Assembly: GCA_023382335.1 (NCBI GenBank) | Contig: JAMCPM010000002.1 | Span: forward strand, 51,173 to 115,172 | Reading direction: 5' to 3' | Length of the DNA stretch: 64,000 bases | Origin: Actinomycetota bacterium | GTDB lineage: Bacteria; Actinomycetota; Thermoleophilia; BMS3ABIN01 | Shown here: piece by piece, positions 38,092 through 48,506 of the stretch | How positions within the stretch are numbered: position 1 is the first letter of the stretch | How the letters are laid out: each line of letters opens with the position of its first letter | Translations under genes and position numbers: made by a program | The notes under the pieces: generated by a model | What the model saw: only the letters and a program-made list of their open reading frames with translations | Told to the model about the DNA's origin: nothing | The model's database searches: none

Positions 38092-38328
38092 ATGAAATGT
38101 CCCGGTAGTGAAGTTGAGATAACAATTAAAGAGTGCTCTCGTTGCGGCGAGGAGGTAGAGCTTTTTTCGGGTGAATCAAAGGCTAAATGCCCGGGTTGCG
38201 GCATATGGGTCCCTCGCGAGGTAGCTTCATGCATCGAATGGTGTCCGGGGGCAAGCCAATGTTTTCGCCATGTGTTCGAGGATGAAGAGAAAGCTTCCGA
38301 ATCCGCCGGGGACAAGAAGGATACTTAG
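38092..38328 (+). CDS. Small zinc-ribbon protein
   Basis: This 78-residue reading starts at ATG 38092, chosen because TAGGGAG is 9-10 bases upstream; upstream in-frame sequence is non-family-like. The protein has Cys pairs in CSRCGEEV and CPGCGIWV, forming a zinc ribbon, plus ASCIEWCPGASQCF with three more cysteines that could hold metal or disulfides. It resembles small conserved Cys-rich proteins whose function is unknown. A terminator follows directly. Confidence 0.7.
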   Translation: MKCPGSEVEITIKECSRCGEEVELFSGESKAKCPGCGIWVPREVASCIEWCPGASQCFRHVFEDEEKASESAGDKKDT

Positions 38329-38358
38329 AGGTCGATTAGCCAATATTGCAGGCTATTT

Positions 38359-38382
38359 AGCGACCGCAAGGTCGCTTTTTTA
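38359..38382 (+). terminator. Terminator of the zinc-ribbon gene
   Basis: AGCGACC and GGTCGCT pair around a GCAA loop and are followed by TTTTTT. Confidence 0.9.
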
Positions 38383-38398
38383 TATCTGGGAGATATAT

Positions 38399-38427
38399 TT
38401 GACAAACATGGGACCGGTTATTATCAT
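38399..38427 (+). promoter_or_regulatory. groESL promoter
   Basis: A consensus TTGACA at 38399-38404, a 17-base spacer and TATCAT at 38422-38427 form a strong vegetative-sigma promoter for groES-groEL. Confidence 0.85.
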
Positions 38428-38438
38428 ATGTCGCGCGG

Positions 38439-38465
38439 TTGGCACTCCTAAACAGAGAGTGCCAG
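38439..38465 (+). promoter_or_regulatory. CIRCE element (HrcA operator) of groESL
   Basis: TTGGCACTC, nine bases, then GAGTGCCAG (8 of 9 matched) is the CIRCE inverted repeat bound by the heat-shock repressor HrcA. It begins 11 bases after the -10 box, so HrcA binding would block initiation. hrcA is not in the window. Confidence 0.92.
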
Positions 38466-38516
38466 AAATTGATAAACTAGCCCCTTGTAAACGACAGATG
38501 GAGGAGGGTTGTTTCT

Positions 38517-38813
38517 ATGAATCTAAAACCTCTAGAAGACCGTGTCATCGTCAAGACTGTTGAATCCCAGGACGTGACTGCCAGTGGTATCGTGCTGCCG
38601 GACACCGCCCAGGAGAAGCCACAGCGCGGCAAGATCGTCGCTGTTGGGGAAGGCAAGATGGACGACAATGGCAAACGCATTCCGCTCGATGTCAAAAAGG
38701 GTGACGAAGTCATCTACAGCAAGTACGGCGGCACTGAAGTGAAAGTCGAGGGTGAGGACCTGCTGATCATGAAGGTCAGCGACATTCTCGCCAAAGTTGT
38801 CAAGAAAAAGTAG
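38517..38813 (+). CDS. groES: Co-chaperonin GroES
   Basis: The 98-residue protein is the heptameric lid of the GroEL chamber. It begins [13 protein letters not shown], has the mobile-loop region near residues 18-33 and a family C-terminus [14 protein letters not shown]. The ribosome site GGAGGAG precedes it. It is the first gene of the CIRCE-controlled heat-shock operon and is followed 18 bp later by groEL. Confidence 0.97.
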   Translation: MNLKPLEDRVIVKTVESQDVTASGIVLPDTAQEKPQRGKIVAVGEGKMDDNGKRIPLDVKKGDEVIYSKYGGTEVKVEGEDLLIMKVSDILAKVVKKK

Positions 38814-38825
38814 TGAAGGGAGTGA

Positions 38826-40445
<1,620 letters not shown>

Positions 40446-40781
40446 AAACAGAAGCAACCAGAATGTGAAGTAACGCGGGGACGCCGGCTTTGATGGCGTC
40501 CCCGATCTTTTTCGGGAAGTGAAATTTTTTCGGAAGGAAATTATTCAGAAAGCAGAACTGCTTCAGGGAGTGGAAGAACTGTTCCCTGAAAGCGAAAGAC
40601 CCTCAAAAAGGAGGGCCTTCCGCCGGGTATAAGGGATGAAGGGGGTGAAACAGGCACACGCCCTTCGGCCAGTCATTCCACGCCGATCAACATATTCCTT
40701 TGATAAAAAAAGATATGTAAATATCAGAAAAACGATAGGAATTAAGGGTGGGAGCGACCTAAATAAGCCTCTGGCGATTGC
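40446..40781. other. Intergenic region between groEL and the ADP-ribosylglycohydrolase
   Basis: Apart from the groEL terminator, it holds a hairpin TTCAGGGA/TCCCTGAA in about 40560-40590 and a CCCTC/GAGGG pair near 40605, either of which might end the minus-strand transcript. I see no gene with a good ribosome site. Confidence 0.5.
40477..40512 (+). terminator. groEL terminator
   Basis: GGGGACGCC and GGCGTCCCC pair around GGCTTTGAT and are followed by GATCTTTTT. Confidence 0.85.
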
Positions 40782-41723
40782 TCAAGCAAGCTTGATGATT
40801 TCAGACGCGAGATCCTGGAGCTGCGGCCATCCGGAAACATGGACCAGCCACCTTCCCGGGATCGCATGAAGGCCGTAAGCGGTTCCGGCAAGGGCGCCGG
40901 CAATCGAGCCGATGGTATCGGCATCACCGCCGAGGTTGACGGCCGCGACAAGGGTCTGTTCAAAGCTGCGATGATTCAAGAAGGCCCACAGCGCGCACTC
41001 GAGACTGTCGAGGACGTAACCGCTGGGGTTGAGGCTCTCGCCGGCGCGTGGTGATCGGGCACGGTTTGCACGCTCCAGAACCGTAAGAGGAAAGTCCTTG
41101 CGATCCGAACAGTAGGCGAATACGGCGTCAAAAGCAGCAGATGGATCTTCTCCAGTCAAAAGCCTGGCGAGCAGCAGGTCTGCAAATACGCACGACCACT
41201 GGCAGAAAGAATGCGGATGCGTGACTCGTGAGCTCAGGCGGCTCTCCTCGATGAGCAGCTCCGGTTCATTATGCCGAAGAAGAGCCACGGGGGAGCAGCG
41301 CATGAGCGAACCGTTACCGGCGCTTTCAGGATTGGCAGCCTGCACTTCGAGCGAGGCCTGTTCCCAGTCCTCACCCTCGGAGATTCGCAATAGCACACTT
41401 TCCGTATGATGGCCGATGCCAAAGCCGTCATACCGGTACCAGTCAGCCAGGCGCTGTGCCAGATCGGATGGATTGAGACGTCCGCAGGCCGCAATGCTCT
41501 CGGCCATGATCCTGGTGTGGGCTGTGTCGTCGCTGGTGTCACCAGGGGCCAGCCCTTTGTAGCCGCCACCCATCATCTCTTTCAGTTGCACGAATTGGGT
41601 GGCTATCTGCTCCGTGTCATAGCCTTCCAGAGGCCCGCCAAGCGCATCACCCACGGCTACTCCGGCAAGGCAGCCGGCAGCCCGCCGCAGGAGTTGACCG
41701 TCAGGTTTGTTTCCGGGGACCAT
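40782..41723 (-). CDS. ADP-ribosylglycohydrolase family protein
   Basis: The 313-residue protein has the DraG/ARH fold metal-binding residues: GDALGGPLEG near 28-37, TSDDTAHTRIMAES near 62-75, and the C-terminal GGDADTIGSIAGALAG near 268-283. The family removes ADP-ribose from proteins or nucleic acids using Mg2+ pairs. The target is unknown; there is no adjacent nitrogenase or toxin gene. The MoeA-type gene ends three bases before its start. Confidence 0.85.
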   Translation of the reverse strand: MVPGNKPDGQLLRRAAGCLAGVAVGDALGGPLEGYDTEQIATQFVQLKEMMGGGYKGLAPGDTSDDTAHTRIMAESIAACGRLNPSDLAQRLADWYRYDGFGIGHHTESVLLRISEGEDWEQASLEVQAANPESAGNGSLMRCSPVALLRHNEPELLIEESRLSSRVTHPHSFCQWSCVFADLLLARLLTGEDPSAAFDAVFAYCSDRKDFPLTVLERANRARSPRAGESLNPSGYVLDSLECALWAFLNHRSFEQTLVAAVNLGGDADTIGSIAGALAGTAYGLHAIPGRWLVHVSGWPQLQDLASEIIKLA

Positions 41724-41726
41724 CTG

Positions 41727-43706
41727 TCAGCATCGTCCAAGGACTTCGCCGGAGAGTGAAGTATCGTAGCCATCGAGAGCGAGAATCTTCTCGCGAAAGG
41801 CATCACTTCCAATAATCTCAATTATTGCCCGCACACCGCGATTCTCGAGGTATTCCTCAGGAATGGCAAGATCGTAACGTTCGCTTGCCACCGGAATAAA
41901 ATCAAGCCCCAGCGCCGAAGCCGCCGCCGGGCAGCCCATACCCGCATCGGCGACTCCGTCAGCTATTGCTGCCGCCACCGCCATTTGGGAATCCTCCTCG
42001 CGTTCATATCCAGCTATATCCTCAGTTGAGACTCCCTTGAGCCGCAGCTTGTAGTCGAGAAGCGTTCTGGTCCCGGTCCCTCTCGGGCGATTGATGAAGA
42101 TGACTTCATTTCTGGTCAGATCTTCAATGCCCCTGACGTTCTTTGGATTTTCCTTCTGAACCATCAAGCCTTTCTCCGTCAATGCGATATTGACCAACGA
42201 GATTTTCCGTCCGGGAAGATATCGTTTTACTTGACTCATATTGTATTCGCCGCTGTCCTCATCCAGAAGGCGGATGCCCGCCAGATGGGCTTCACCGCGT
42301 TTCAGGGACATAAGACCGCCCATGCTGCCGGTGTTGACTGATGCCAGAGTCAGTTGCGGATTCTTTTTTCTAAGATCGCTGGCGATCACGTCCAGCGTCA
42401 TATCGTGACGCCCCACAGCAATAATAGTATCTTCCAGTCGGTCCAGTCTTTTTAGTAACTCTATTTCGGCCAGGGTCCCGGGGTTGAAGCCTTCGCTATT
42501 TTCAGGAATGTGCAAGATTCCATCAGCTATCGCCAGAGATATCATCGCCCCCGAGCTCCTCTCGATCGGAGCCGCCACCAAGTGGCCGGCCTGCTTGCCG
42601 ATCTGGACCCGAATGAATTCATCGCCGCTTTTTGAGGAAGTGATCTTTCTCGGTATGGTTGCCTCAACCTTCTCGCGTGCAGGTGTACGAAGGCCTTGCA
42701 TGCCGAATATTACCGGCTTGGCGAAAAGATCCATCGCCATCGCGGCTGAAGCCGGATTTCCGGGAACGCCAAGCACCGGTTTGTTGTCAATAATTCCCAG
42801 GATGACCGGCTTGCCTGGCTGGATGCGCACTCCTCGCACCAGGATCTCGCCAAGCGCCTCGATCGCCCGCACGGTGTAGTCGGTGCCGCCAGCCGCGGAG
42901 CCGGCACTGACGATGATGGCATCGCTGTAGCAGGCCGCTTCCCTGATTGCCGACTCGATCTGGGCGAAATCGTCTTCGACGATTTCGCCCCTCATGGCCA
43001 AAGCTCCCCATTCAGACGCCATCCCGGCGAGCAACCTTGAATTGGTCTCGATTATGCCGGCGTCCTGCAACCAGGTAAACTTTTCTCCATTTAGCAGCGT
43101 TTCCCCTGTGCCGGCCCGCCCGGGAGAACCCGGTTGCACCAGCTCCGAACCGGTGGGAATAACTGCAATGATGGGTTGACTGCGCACGGGCAGCTCAACC
43201 AGGCCTCCAGCCAGCAGCGCCGCGACTCCCGCCGGATCGATCACGTAATTGTCGGGCAGGATCAACTCCGTGGCAACGATGTCCTCTCCAACCGTGCGGA
43301 TATGCTGCCAGGGCGTCACCGGCTCGGTTATCTCAATCTCCTTGGCGGACACCTGGTCGACGTCCTCGATCGTGATGACTGAATTACAGCCCTCGGGTAC
43401 GGGGCCGCCGGTATTGATCTCGATTGCATCCCTGCCCAGAACCAGTCGGAGCGGCCTTTCCTCAGAAGCTTCCAAGGTTTCCTTGAAGCGGACGGCGTAT
43501 CCGTCCATCGCCGAACAGTGGCAATGAGGCGAGGAAAGCTTTGCGAAGATCGGTTCGGCGGTTACGCGGCCGCGGCTTTCGTCGACCGCGATGGTCTCGG
43601 CCGGCAATGGATCCAGGATTCCCCGTTTTGACAGTTCGCCCCGCCAGTGACCGAGCGCCTCACCCAGTGACACATTATTTAAATAGCCGACCCTCTGTGT
43701 TCCCAT
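41727..43706 (-). CDS. MoeA molybdopterin molybdenumtransferase fused to a PBP-like domain
   Basis: The 659-residue protein contains MoeA domains over about residues 1-410: MDGYAVRF near 68, VIPTGSELVQPG near 180, SAGSAAGGTDYTVRAIE near 267 and GVPGNPASAAMAM near 315. A C-terminal substrate-binding (PF12727-like) domain of about 220 residues (GSMGGLMSLKRGEAHLAGI; NRPRGTGTRTLLD) follows. MoeA inserts molybdate into adenylylated molybdopterin; the C-terminal part may bind a cofactor or anion. This fusion is seen in several anaerobic and actinobacterial genomes. The gene starts 33 bp after the GCS2-family gene. Confidence 0.88.
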   Translation of the reverse strand: MGTQRVGYLNNVSLGEALGHWRGELSKRGILDPLPAETIAVDESRGRVTAEPIFAKLSSPHCHCSAMDGYAVRFKETLEASEERPLRLVLGRDAIEINTGGPVPEGCNSVITIEDVDQVSAKEIEITEPVTPWQHIRTVGEDIVATELILPDNYVIDPAGVAALLAGGLVELPVRSQPIIAVIPTGSELVQPGSPGRAGTGETLLNGEKFTWLQDAGIIETNSRLLAGMASEWGALAMRGEIVEDDFAQIESAIREAACYSDAIIVSAGSAAGGTDYTVRAIEALGEILVRGVRIQPGKPVILGIIDNKPVLGVPGNPASAAMAMDLFAKPVIFGMQGLRTPAREKVEATIPRKITSSKSGDEFIRVQIGKQAGHLVAAPIERSSGAMISLAIADGILHIPENSEGFNPGTLAEIELLKRLDRLEDTIIAVGRHDMTLDVIASDLRKKNPQLTLASVNTGSMGGLMSLKRGEAHLAGIRLLDEDSGEYNMSQVKRYLPGRKISLVNIALTEKGLMVQKENPKNVRGIEDLTRNEVIFINRPRGTGTRTLLDYKLRLKGVSTEDIAGYEREEDSQMAVAAAIADGVADAGMGCPAAASALGLDFIPVASERYDLAIPEEYLENRGVRAIIEIIGSDAFREKILALDGYDTSLSGEVLGRC

Positions 43707-43739
43707 GAACTCCCTGGTCGGTCCAGAACCTCAAAGAGA

Positions 43740-44942
43740 TTAGCCTGTCTTTTTCCGGCCTTTCACGGTTGCCTTGCGCATTTCGTTCAACCCGTTCTTG
43801 AAACGACTGCGGGACACGGCATCTGCGTTCACCGATTTGACGTCGCCGGTCTGCTCGTACACCCGGATTTGTTTCTGGGCTCCGTTGCCTTCCTCCAGTA
43901 TCGCCGGAACGCGCGCGATGTAGTCTGTGAGCCCCAGGCGTGAGTGAACGCCGGCCGTGTATTCGATCAGCGTCAGGATTGTCTCTGTAGTGGGAGCTTC
44001 CTTCAGGCGGGTGAAGTCGATGAGCTTGCCGGCGAGTCCATAACGTGTTGCCCGCCAGAGGTTTTCCTCTAACTGGTTCACCGACTGCACGGGCAGCTTC
44101 ATGCCGTTGTCGTAGTCTTCGCACAGCTGGGCCACAAGAGCGATGGCAAGCGCCGCGATCGCCATAGTGTCAGCTGCCTCGCTCTGGCAATCGCAGATTC
44201 GCACCTCGATCGTTCCCAGCAGCGGATGGGGCCTAAGGCTCCACCAGACCTGCGTCGGTTCAGTGATCGAACCGGTCTGGAAATACATCTCGATGAGACT
44301 GGCGTAATCTTTCCAGCCGTTGAAAGCGCCGGGAACGTTGCATCGCGGGAATGACCTCGTGAATATCTGGGCGCGAGTCGAGTGCAGATAAGTGTAATAA
44401 CCTTCAGCAAACGGCGAATTGGCTGAAAGCGCCAGCAGATGCGGCATGAAACCACGCAGGGAATTGAACACATCGATCATCCGCTCGTGTCCGCGCACGC
44501 CTATATGGGCATGCATGCCAAAAGACAGGTTGCGCCAGGCACAATATTTCAGGCTTTCTTCGACGGCGCGGTAGTGGGGAGTGTTCAGGATACGCGTATT
44601 TGTCCAGCTGGAAAAAGGATGAGTTCCGGAAGCGCCGAGGGCAAGCCCGGCTTCTTGTGCGGCTTCCAGCAGTCCGGAGCGCTTGTCTTTCAGGTCGGCC
44701 TCCGCCCCGGCCAGAAACTTGTGTTTGCCGGTACGGACCTCGATCTCCGAGGCGATCAGCTCGCCGCTGACAAAGGGGCCGAGTTTCATTCTTGCCGCTT
44801 CATAAAGTTCCTCGAAGCGGTTCACCAGTTCAAGGCTATCGGCATCGAGGATCTGAAATTCTTCCTCAACGCCGATGGTCAGATCTTCTGATTCATCAAA
44901 TCGGGCAGCTGACTGCTCGAGACTGTAATGCTTCCAGGTCAC
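43740..44942 (-). CDS. Carboxylate-amine ligase, GCS2/YbdK family
   Basis: The 400-residue protein belongs to the glutamate-cysteine ligase family 2, with IGVEEEFQILDADSLELV near residues 23-40, the substrate-pocket stretch SGELIASEIEVRTG near 58, HAHIGVRG near 142 and EVRICD near 248. It forms an amide bond with ATP, joining glutamate or a similar acid to an amine. The exact product (gamma-glutamylcysteine or other) is not decidable. It sits between lysA and the moeA fusion on the same strand with short gaps. Confidence 0.82.
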   Translation of the reverse strand: MTWKHYSLEQSAARFDESEDLTIGVEEEFQILDADSLELVNRFEELYEAARMKLGPFVSGELIASEIEVRTGKHKFLAGAEADLKDKRSGLLEAAQEAGLALGASGTHPFSSWTNTRILNTPHYRAVEESLKYCAWRNLSFGMHAHIGVRGHERMIDVFNSLRGFMPHLLALSANSPFAEGYYTYLHSTRAQIFTRSFPRCNVPGAFNGWKDYASLIEMYFQTGSITEPTQVWWSLRPHPLLGTIEVRICDCQSEAADTMAIAALAIALVAQLCEDYDNGMKLPVQSVNQLEENLWRATRYGLAGKLIDFTRLKEAPTTETILTLIEYTAGVHSRLGLTDYIARVPAILEEGNGAQKQIRVYEQTGDVKSVNADAVSRSRFKNGLNEMRKATVKGRKKTG

Positions 44943-44946
44943 ACGA

Positions 44947-46284
44947 TTATTCCAATCGTTCGTGGAGTCGCACCAGGTCCTCGTAGCTTTCTCTTCTGAT
45001 TATTACCCGCGCTTGCTGGTCTTTAACGAAAATCACAGCCGGGCGCGGCTGCCCGTTATAATTGCTGGCCATGGAATATCCATAGGCCCCAGTACCTGGC
45101 GTAACCAGGATCTCCCCGGGTTGGGGGTCGGCCAGGCCGGCCTCGCGGATGATGATATCCCCTGATTCGCAGTGCTTGCCTGCTACCGCTGCGGTAATCG
45201 TCGGCTCAGCCTGGGGACGGCTTGCTATCAGCGCCTCGTATTGGGCGCCGTAAAGCATGGGCCTTAGATTATCTGACATGCCGCCGCTGACGGCGACATA
45301 TGTCTTTATTCCGGGAATAGTCTTGACTGCCTCGATCGTGTAGGCGGTAAGGCCGGCGTTGGCGACGATCGAGCGGCCGGGCTCGACGGCTAGACGCGGC
45401 ACCGGCAAGCCCACCCGGCCGAATTCGGCGTGCACGCTGTTGACTATGGTCTCGGCAAGCGCATCTGCGCTTGCGGGTTCGTCCTCGCCGGTATAGGCGA
45501 CGCCAAGGCCGCCCCCGACATCGAGCAGACGGCATTCAAAACCATATTGTTCGGCGCAACGCGCGGCGAAGTCGGCCATCACTGCGATAGCCCTGGCAAA
45601 AGGTTCCAGTGAGAAGATCTGGGAGCCGATGTGGCTGTGCAGACCTTCCGGTTCGAGGTTCCCGGCAGCCATCGCCGTAGCCACAGCCTCCTCAGCTACG
45701 CCGTCGGCCAGGCAGAAGCCAAATTTGGAATCGAGCTTCCCAGTCTGGATAAAATCATGTGTGTGTGCCTCGATACCCGGCGTTATCCTCAAAAGCACCC
45801 GCTGACGCCTTCCCTGTTCGCCGGCGATCCGGTCGAGCGCTGTCAGCTCGTCCAGGGAGTCGATCACGACCCGCCCCACCTCGTTGCGCACCGCCCTCTC
45901 CAGCTCTTCCAGGGAATTGGCGTTTCCGTGAAGATATATATTCTCCGGGGGGAACCAGGCTTTCAGTGCCGTATGAAGCTCGCCGCCGGACGCCACGTCC
46001 AGCGACAGGCCTTCCTGGCCGATCAGCTGGCATAGGGCGATACAGGAAAATGCCTTGCTGGCATAGACGATGTCGAAATCCTCGATACGGGCGGAGAACG
46101 CCTGGCGGTACTTCCGGCAGCTCTCCCGGATCTGCTCCTCGTCATATATGAATAATGGCGTGCCGAATTCTTTCGTCAGCTCCACGACGTCGCAGCCAGC
46201 GACCTCGAGATTGCCGGACGAATTGATCCTGCTGGACCGGGGCAGAGGAGGAATTGAGAAACTCATAGCAACCGAAATTAACAC
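44947..46284 (-). CDS. lysA: Diaminopimelate decarboxylase
   Basis: The 445-residue PLP enzyme makes lysine from meso-diaminopimelate. It has the PLP lysine in YASKAFSC near residue 73, GLHSHIGSQIF near 214, GGGLGVAY near 253 and the active-site stretch EPGRSIVANAG near 302. It lies four bases before the GCS2-like gene. Confidence 0.95.
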   Translation of the reverse strand: MLISVAMSFSIPPLPRSSRINSSGNLEVAGCDVVELTKEFGTPLFIYDEEQIRESCRKYRQAFSARIEDFDIVYASKAFSCIALCQLIGQEGLSLDVASGGELHTALKAWFPPENIYLHGNANSLEELERAVRNEVGRVVIDSLDELTALDRIAGEQGRRQRVLLRITPGIEAHTHDFIQTGKLDSKFGFCLADGVAEEAVATAMAAGNLEPEGLHSHIGSQIFSLEPFARAIAVMADFAARCAEQYGFECRLLDVGGGLGVAYTGEDEPASADALAETIVNSVHAEFGRVGLPVPRLAVEPGRSIVANAGLTAYTIEAVKTIPGIKTYVAVSGGMSDNLRPMLYGAQYEALIASRPQAEPTITAAVAGKHCESGDIIIREAGLADPQPGEILVTPGTGAYGYSMASNYNGQPRPAVIFVKDQQARVIIRRESYEDLVRLHERLE

Positions 46285-46325
46285 AGCCGCGCGCGGCCGG
46301 TCAAACTAAAGGGGCCTTTTCCTCC

Positions 46326-46355
46326 TTGAGTGCATGTTTCGCCCTCTGGTATAGT
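46326..46355 (+). promoter_or_regulatory. Promoter of the small nuclease-fold gene
   Basis: TTGAGT (46326-46331), 18 bases, TATAGT (46350-46355). The expected start site at about 46361-46363 lies only a few bases before the ATG at 46364, so the transcript may be leaderless. Confidence 0.65.
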
Positions 46356-46363
46356 TTTCAAGG

Positions 46364-46729
46364 ATGAGCGGCAAAGAAACCAAGTTCACTTCCTATATGG
46401 GGGACACTCCTCCTCAATTCGCCAACCGCAGCGAAGAGGAATGTGCCAAAATTCTTGACTATTATCGCATCCCCTGGATGTACGAACCCCGCACATTCGT
46501 CCTCGAGCGTGACGAGCAGGGCAAAGTCGTCGAAGCCTTCACGCCTGATTTCTATCTTCCCGAGCAGGACATGTTCGTTGAGCTGACAACGATGAAGCAG
46601 GCTCATGTGACCAAGAAGAACATGAAGATCCGCAAAGTGAGGGAACGTTTCCCGGAGATCAACATCAAGCTCTTTTACAAGAAGGATTTTCTCAAGCTTG
46701 CGCACAAGTACGACCTGTCGCAGGAATAA
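46364..46729 (+). CDS. Small PD-(D/E)XK-like protein
   Basis: The 121-residue protein has a compact layout with FTPDFYLPEQDMFVELTTMKQ: P-D, then E-L-T and K spaced as in the PD-(D/E)XK nuclease core, and a following amphipathic helix (KIRKVRERFPEINIKLFY). The real function is unknown; it may be a DNA-cleaving or structural member. There is no ribosome site, and the promoter is almost at the ATG. hpt begins 67 bp downstream. Confidence 0.6.
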   Translation: MSGKETKFTSYMGDTPPQFANRSEEECAKILDYYRIPWMYEPRTFVLERDEQGKVVEAFTPDFYLPEQDMFVELTTMKQAHVTKKNMKIRKVRERFPEINIKLFYKKDFLKLAHKYDLSQE

Positions 46730-46796
46730 AACCTATCGCAGGAATAAACCGGTCAGTCGCCGCCAGGCGCCCGGTAAGCCGCAGACATAGGGAGAG

Positions 46797-47354
46797 GTGA
46801 AAGTGAGCGAAGCGCCTGATTTCCGGAACCTGATCGGCGAGACCTACCTGGATGAATACGCCATAGAAGAACGGGTCAGGCAGATCGCCCGCCAAATCTC
46901 CGAAGATTACGCCGGCCGGGAACCGCTGTTGCTCTCCATCCTCAAGGGCGCCATCTTTTTTCTGGCCGACCTGGTACGCGAGGTCACTATTCCGGTGACG
47001 ATCGATTTCATCGCAATCTCAAGCTACAGGAAGGATCAGCGTGAAGGCGGCGATGTCAGGCGCGTTCGCTTCCTCAAGGACCTCGACCAGGATATAGAAG
47101 GAAGAGACCTGCTGATCGTGGAGGATGTCATCGATACAGGACTGACGCTCAACTATATCGTCCAGAACCTGTGGTTGCGCAACCCGGCGACGCTGGAGAT
47201 CGCGACTCTGCTGGACCGCCCATACCGCCGCCTCGCGGACTTGCCGGTGAAATATCAGGGCTTCCAGGTTCCGGACGAATTTTTCGTGGGCTACGGCTTC
47301 GATTACAAGCAGAAGCTTCGCAATCTTCCCCGTATTGTCAGGCTGAACCTCTGA
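46797..47354 (+). CDS. hpt: Hypoxanthine phosphoribosyltransferase
   Basis: The 185-residue purine-salvage enzyme converts hypoxanthine and PRPP to IMP. It has the PRPP loop LLIVEDVIDTGLTL near residues 98-111 and the catalytic flexible-loop region SSYRKDQ near 78. It starts at GTG; GGGAGAG is directly upstream. A later GTG 46803 would give a protein two residues shorter. Confidence 0.93.
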   Translation: MKVSEAPDFRNLIGETYLDEYAIEERVRQIARQISEDYAGREPLLLSILKGAIFFLADLVREVTIPVTIDFIAISSYRKDQREGGDVRRVRFLKDLDQDIEGRDLLIVEDVIDTGLTLNYIVQNLWLRNPATLEIATLLDRPYRRLADLPVKYQGFQVPDEFFVGYGFDYKQKLRNLPRIVRLNL

Positions 47355-47419
47355 AGCTGTCCGCGGCGCCGGGCCAAATCCTTATCGAGACTTCGGCCGC
47401 AACAAGATGAGATCCGTTC

Positions 47420-47977
47420 CTACTTGAGGATGCTCGCCACGCGCTGGTCGAACGTGGCTTCCGAAAGGGGGCCTATGAAGAAAGCCGCGATGTTGCCATC
47501 CTTGTCGATGAAGAAAGTCGTGGGGATGCCACTTAAGTTGACCTTGCCAGCTTTCTGATAGTTGTAGAGGATCTTGCTATCAGGATCCAGGCCGATAGGA
47601 AATGTCAGCCCATGCTTCTGTGCAAATGCGCGCTGATCATCTTCCTGATCCCTCACTGCAATCCCGAAGAAGTTGACCCGGTCTTTATATTTCTCATACA
47701 TACTTTCCAGGACCGGAGCTTCCAGCTCGCAGGGGCCGCACCATGAAGCTGCGAAGTTCAGCACCAGGGGCTTGCCATCAAAGCTGGAAGAGGAAACCGT
47801 ATCGCCGGTCAAAGTCCGGACAGAAAAATCCGGTGCGGCTTTTGAGCTCGAGCTGCCGTTTGCACTCGTACTGGATGAAGATGCTCCCGATTCGCCACAG
47901 CCGCCGAGGACCGCGCCGGCAAAGATAGCGATCAACGCCGGCAGCAACGCGCGCATGAATATTTTGCGGAAAGTCAT
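47420..47977 (-). CDS. TlpA/ResA-like thiol-disulfide lipoprotein
   Basis: This 185-residue protein is taken from ATG 47977; a longer upstream frame would run into the glutaredoxin gene. The signal peptide ends at a lipobox AVLGGC (near residue 22), a Ser-rich linker follows, and then a thioredoxin-like domain carries WCGPCELE near residue 80. Extracytoplasmic thiol reduction, for example cytochrome c maturation, is the family role, and the window does contain a five-heme cytochrome. The conserved cis-proline is in LSGIPTTFFID. Confidence 0.85.
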   Translation of the reverse strand: MTFRKIFMRALLPALIAIFAGAVLGGCGESGASSSSTSANGSSSSKAAPDFSVRTLTGDTVSSSSFDGKPLVLNFAASWCGPCELEAPVLESMYEKYKDRVNFFGIAVRDQEDDQRAFAQKHGLTFPIGLDPDSKILYNYQKAGKVNLSGIPTTFFIDKDGNIAAFFIGPLSEATFDQRVASILK

Positions 47978-48032
47978 AGAGAGTCTCAGAATCTGATTTC
48001 TGGTCCGGCGACCGCCGGACGCTTTAACAGCC

Positions 48033-48245
48033 TCAGCTGCCGCCGAATCCGACAGTGACCTCGCCGTCCATGATGATGACCGGAACGGCCGCGAGGCCTG
48101 CCAGGGCAATCGCCTTTTCCCTTATAGCCGGATCGGATTTGACGTCATACTCAGTGTACTTAATGCCCTTCTCCTTGAAGTCTTCCTTCGCAGCGGCGCA
48201 ATATGGGCATCCGGGTTTGGTATAGATTATTACTTCATCAGGCAT
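48033..48245 (-). CDS. Glutaredoxin-like protein
   Basis: The 70-residue thioredoxin-fold protein has the redox motif CPYC at residues 13-16 in YTKPGCPYCAAA, the cis-Pro context AAVPVIIMDG near 52 and a C-terminal VGFGG. It reduces disulfides in the cytoplasm, perhaps with mycothiol or thioredoxin reductase as partner. The ATG is preceded by AGGAGGATGCCTGA. The TlpA-like gene lies 55 bp downstream. Confidence 0.9.
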   Translation of the reverse strand: MPDEVIIYTKPGCPYCAAAKEDFKEKGIKYTEYDVKSDPAIREKAIALAGLAAVPVIIMDGEVTVGFGGS

Positions 48246-48506
48246 TCAGGCATCCTCCTGATCATTGAATGATTCATTTTAGCATACACGTATTGAACAG
48301 TTCTCCCCTCATCCCGCACAGTTCTTCTCTCATAATATCTCGAGAGTTGCCGGATTCAGGTTCCGCCGGTTGCTTTTTGCCCGACCCTTATAAATAATGA
48401 AATGCCGTTCGGGCGATTAAAGCATCCAGCGACTTATTCTGCCGCGTTTCGATCGCTACGGCCTATTTACCTTGTCAATTCTGAGAAGACCCTGGGAGGG
48501 ACCTTG

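Noticed and set aside
40636..40869. 77-codon plus-strand frame before the ADP-ribosylglycohydrolase
   Set aside because: No strong ribosome site, overlap with the real minus-strand gene, no domain.
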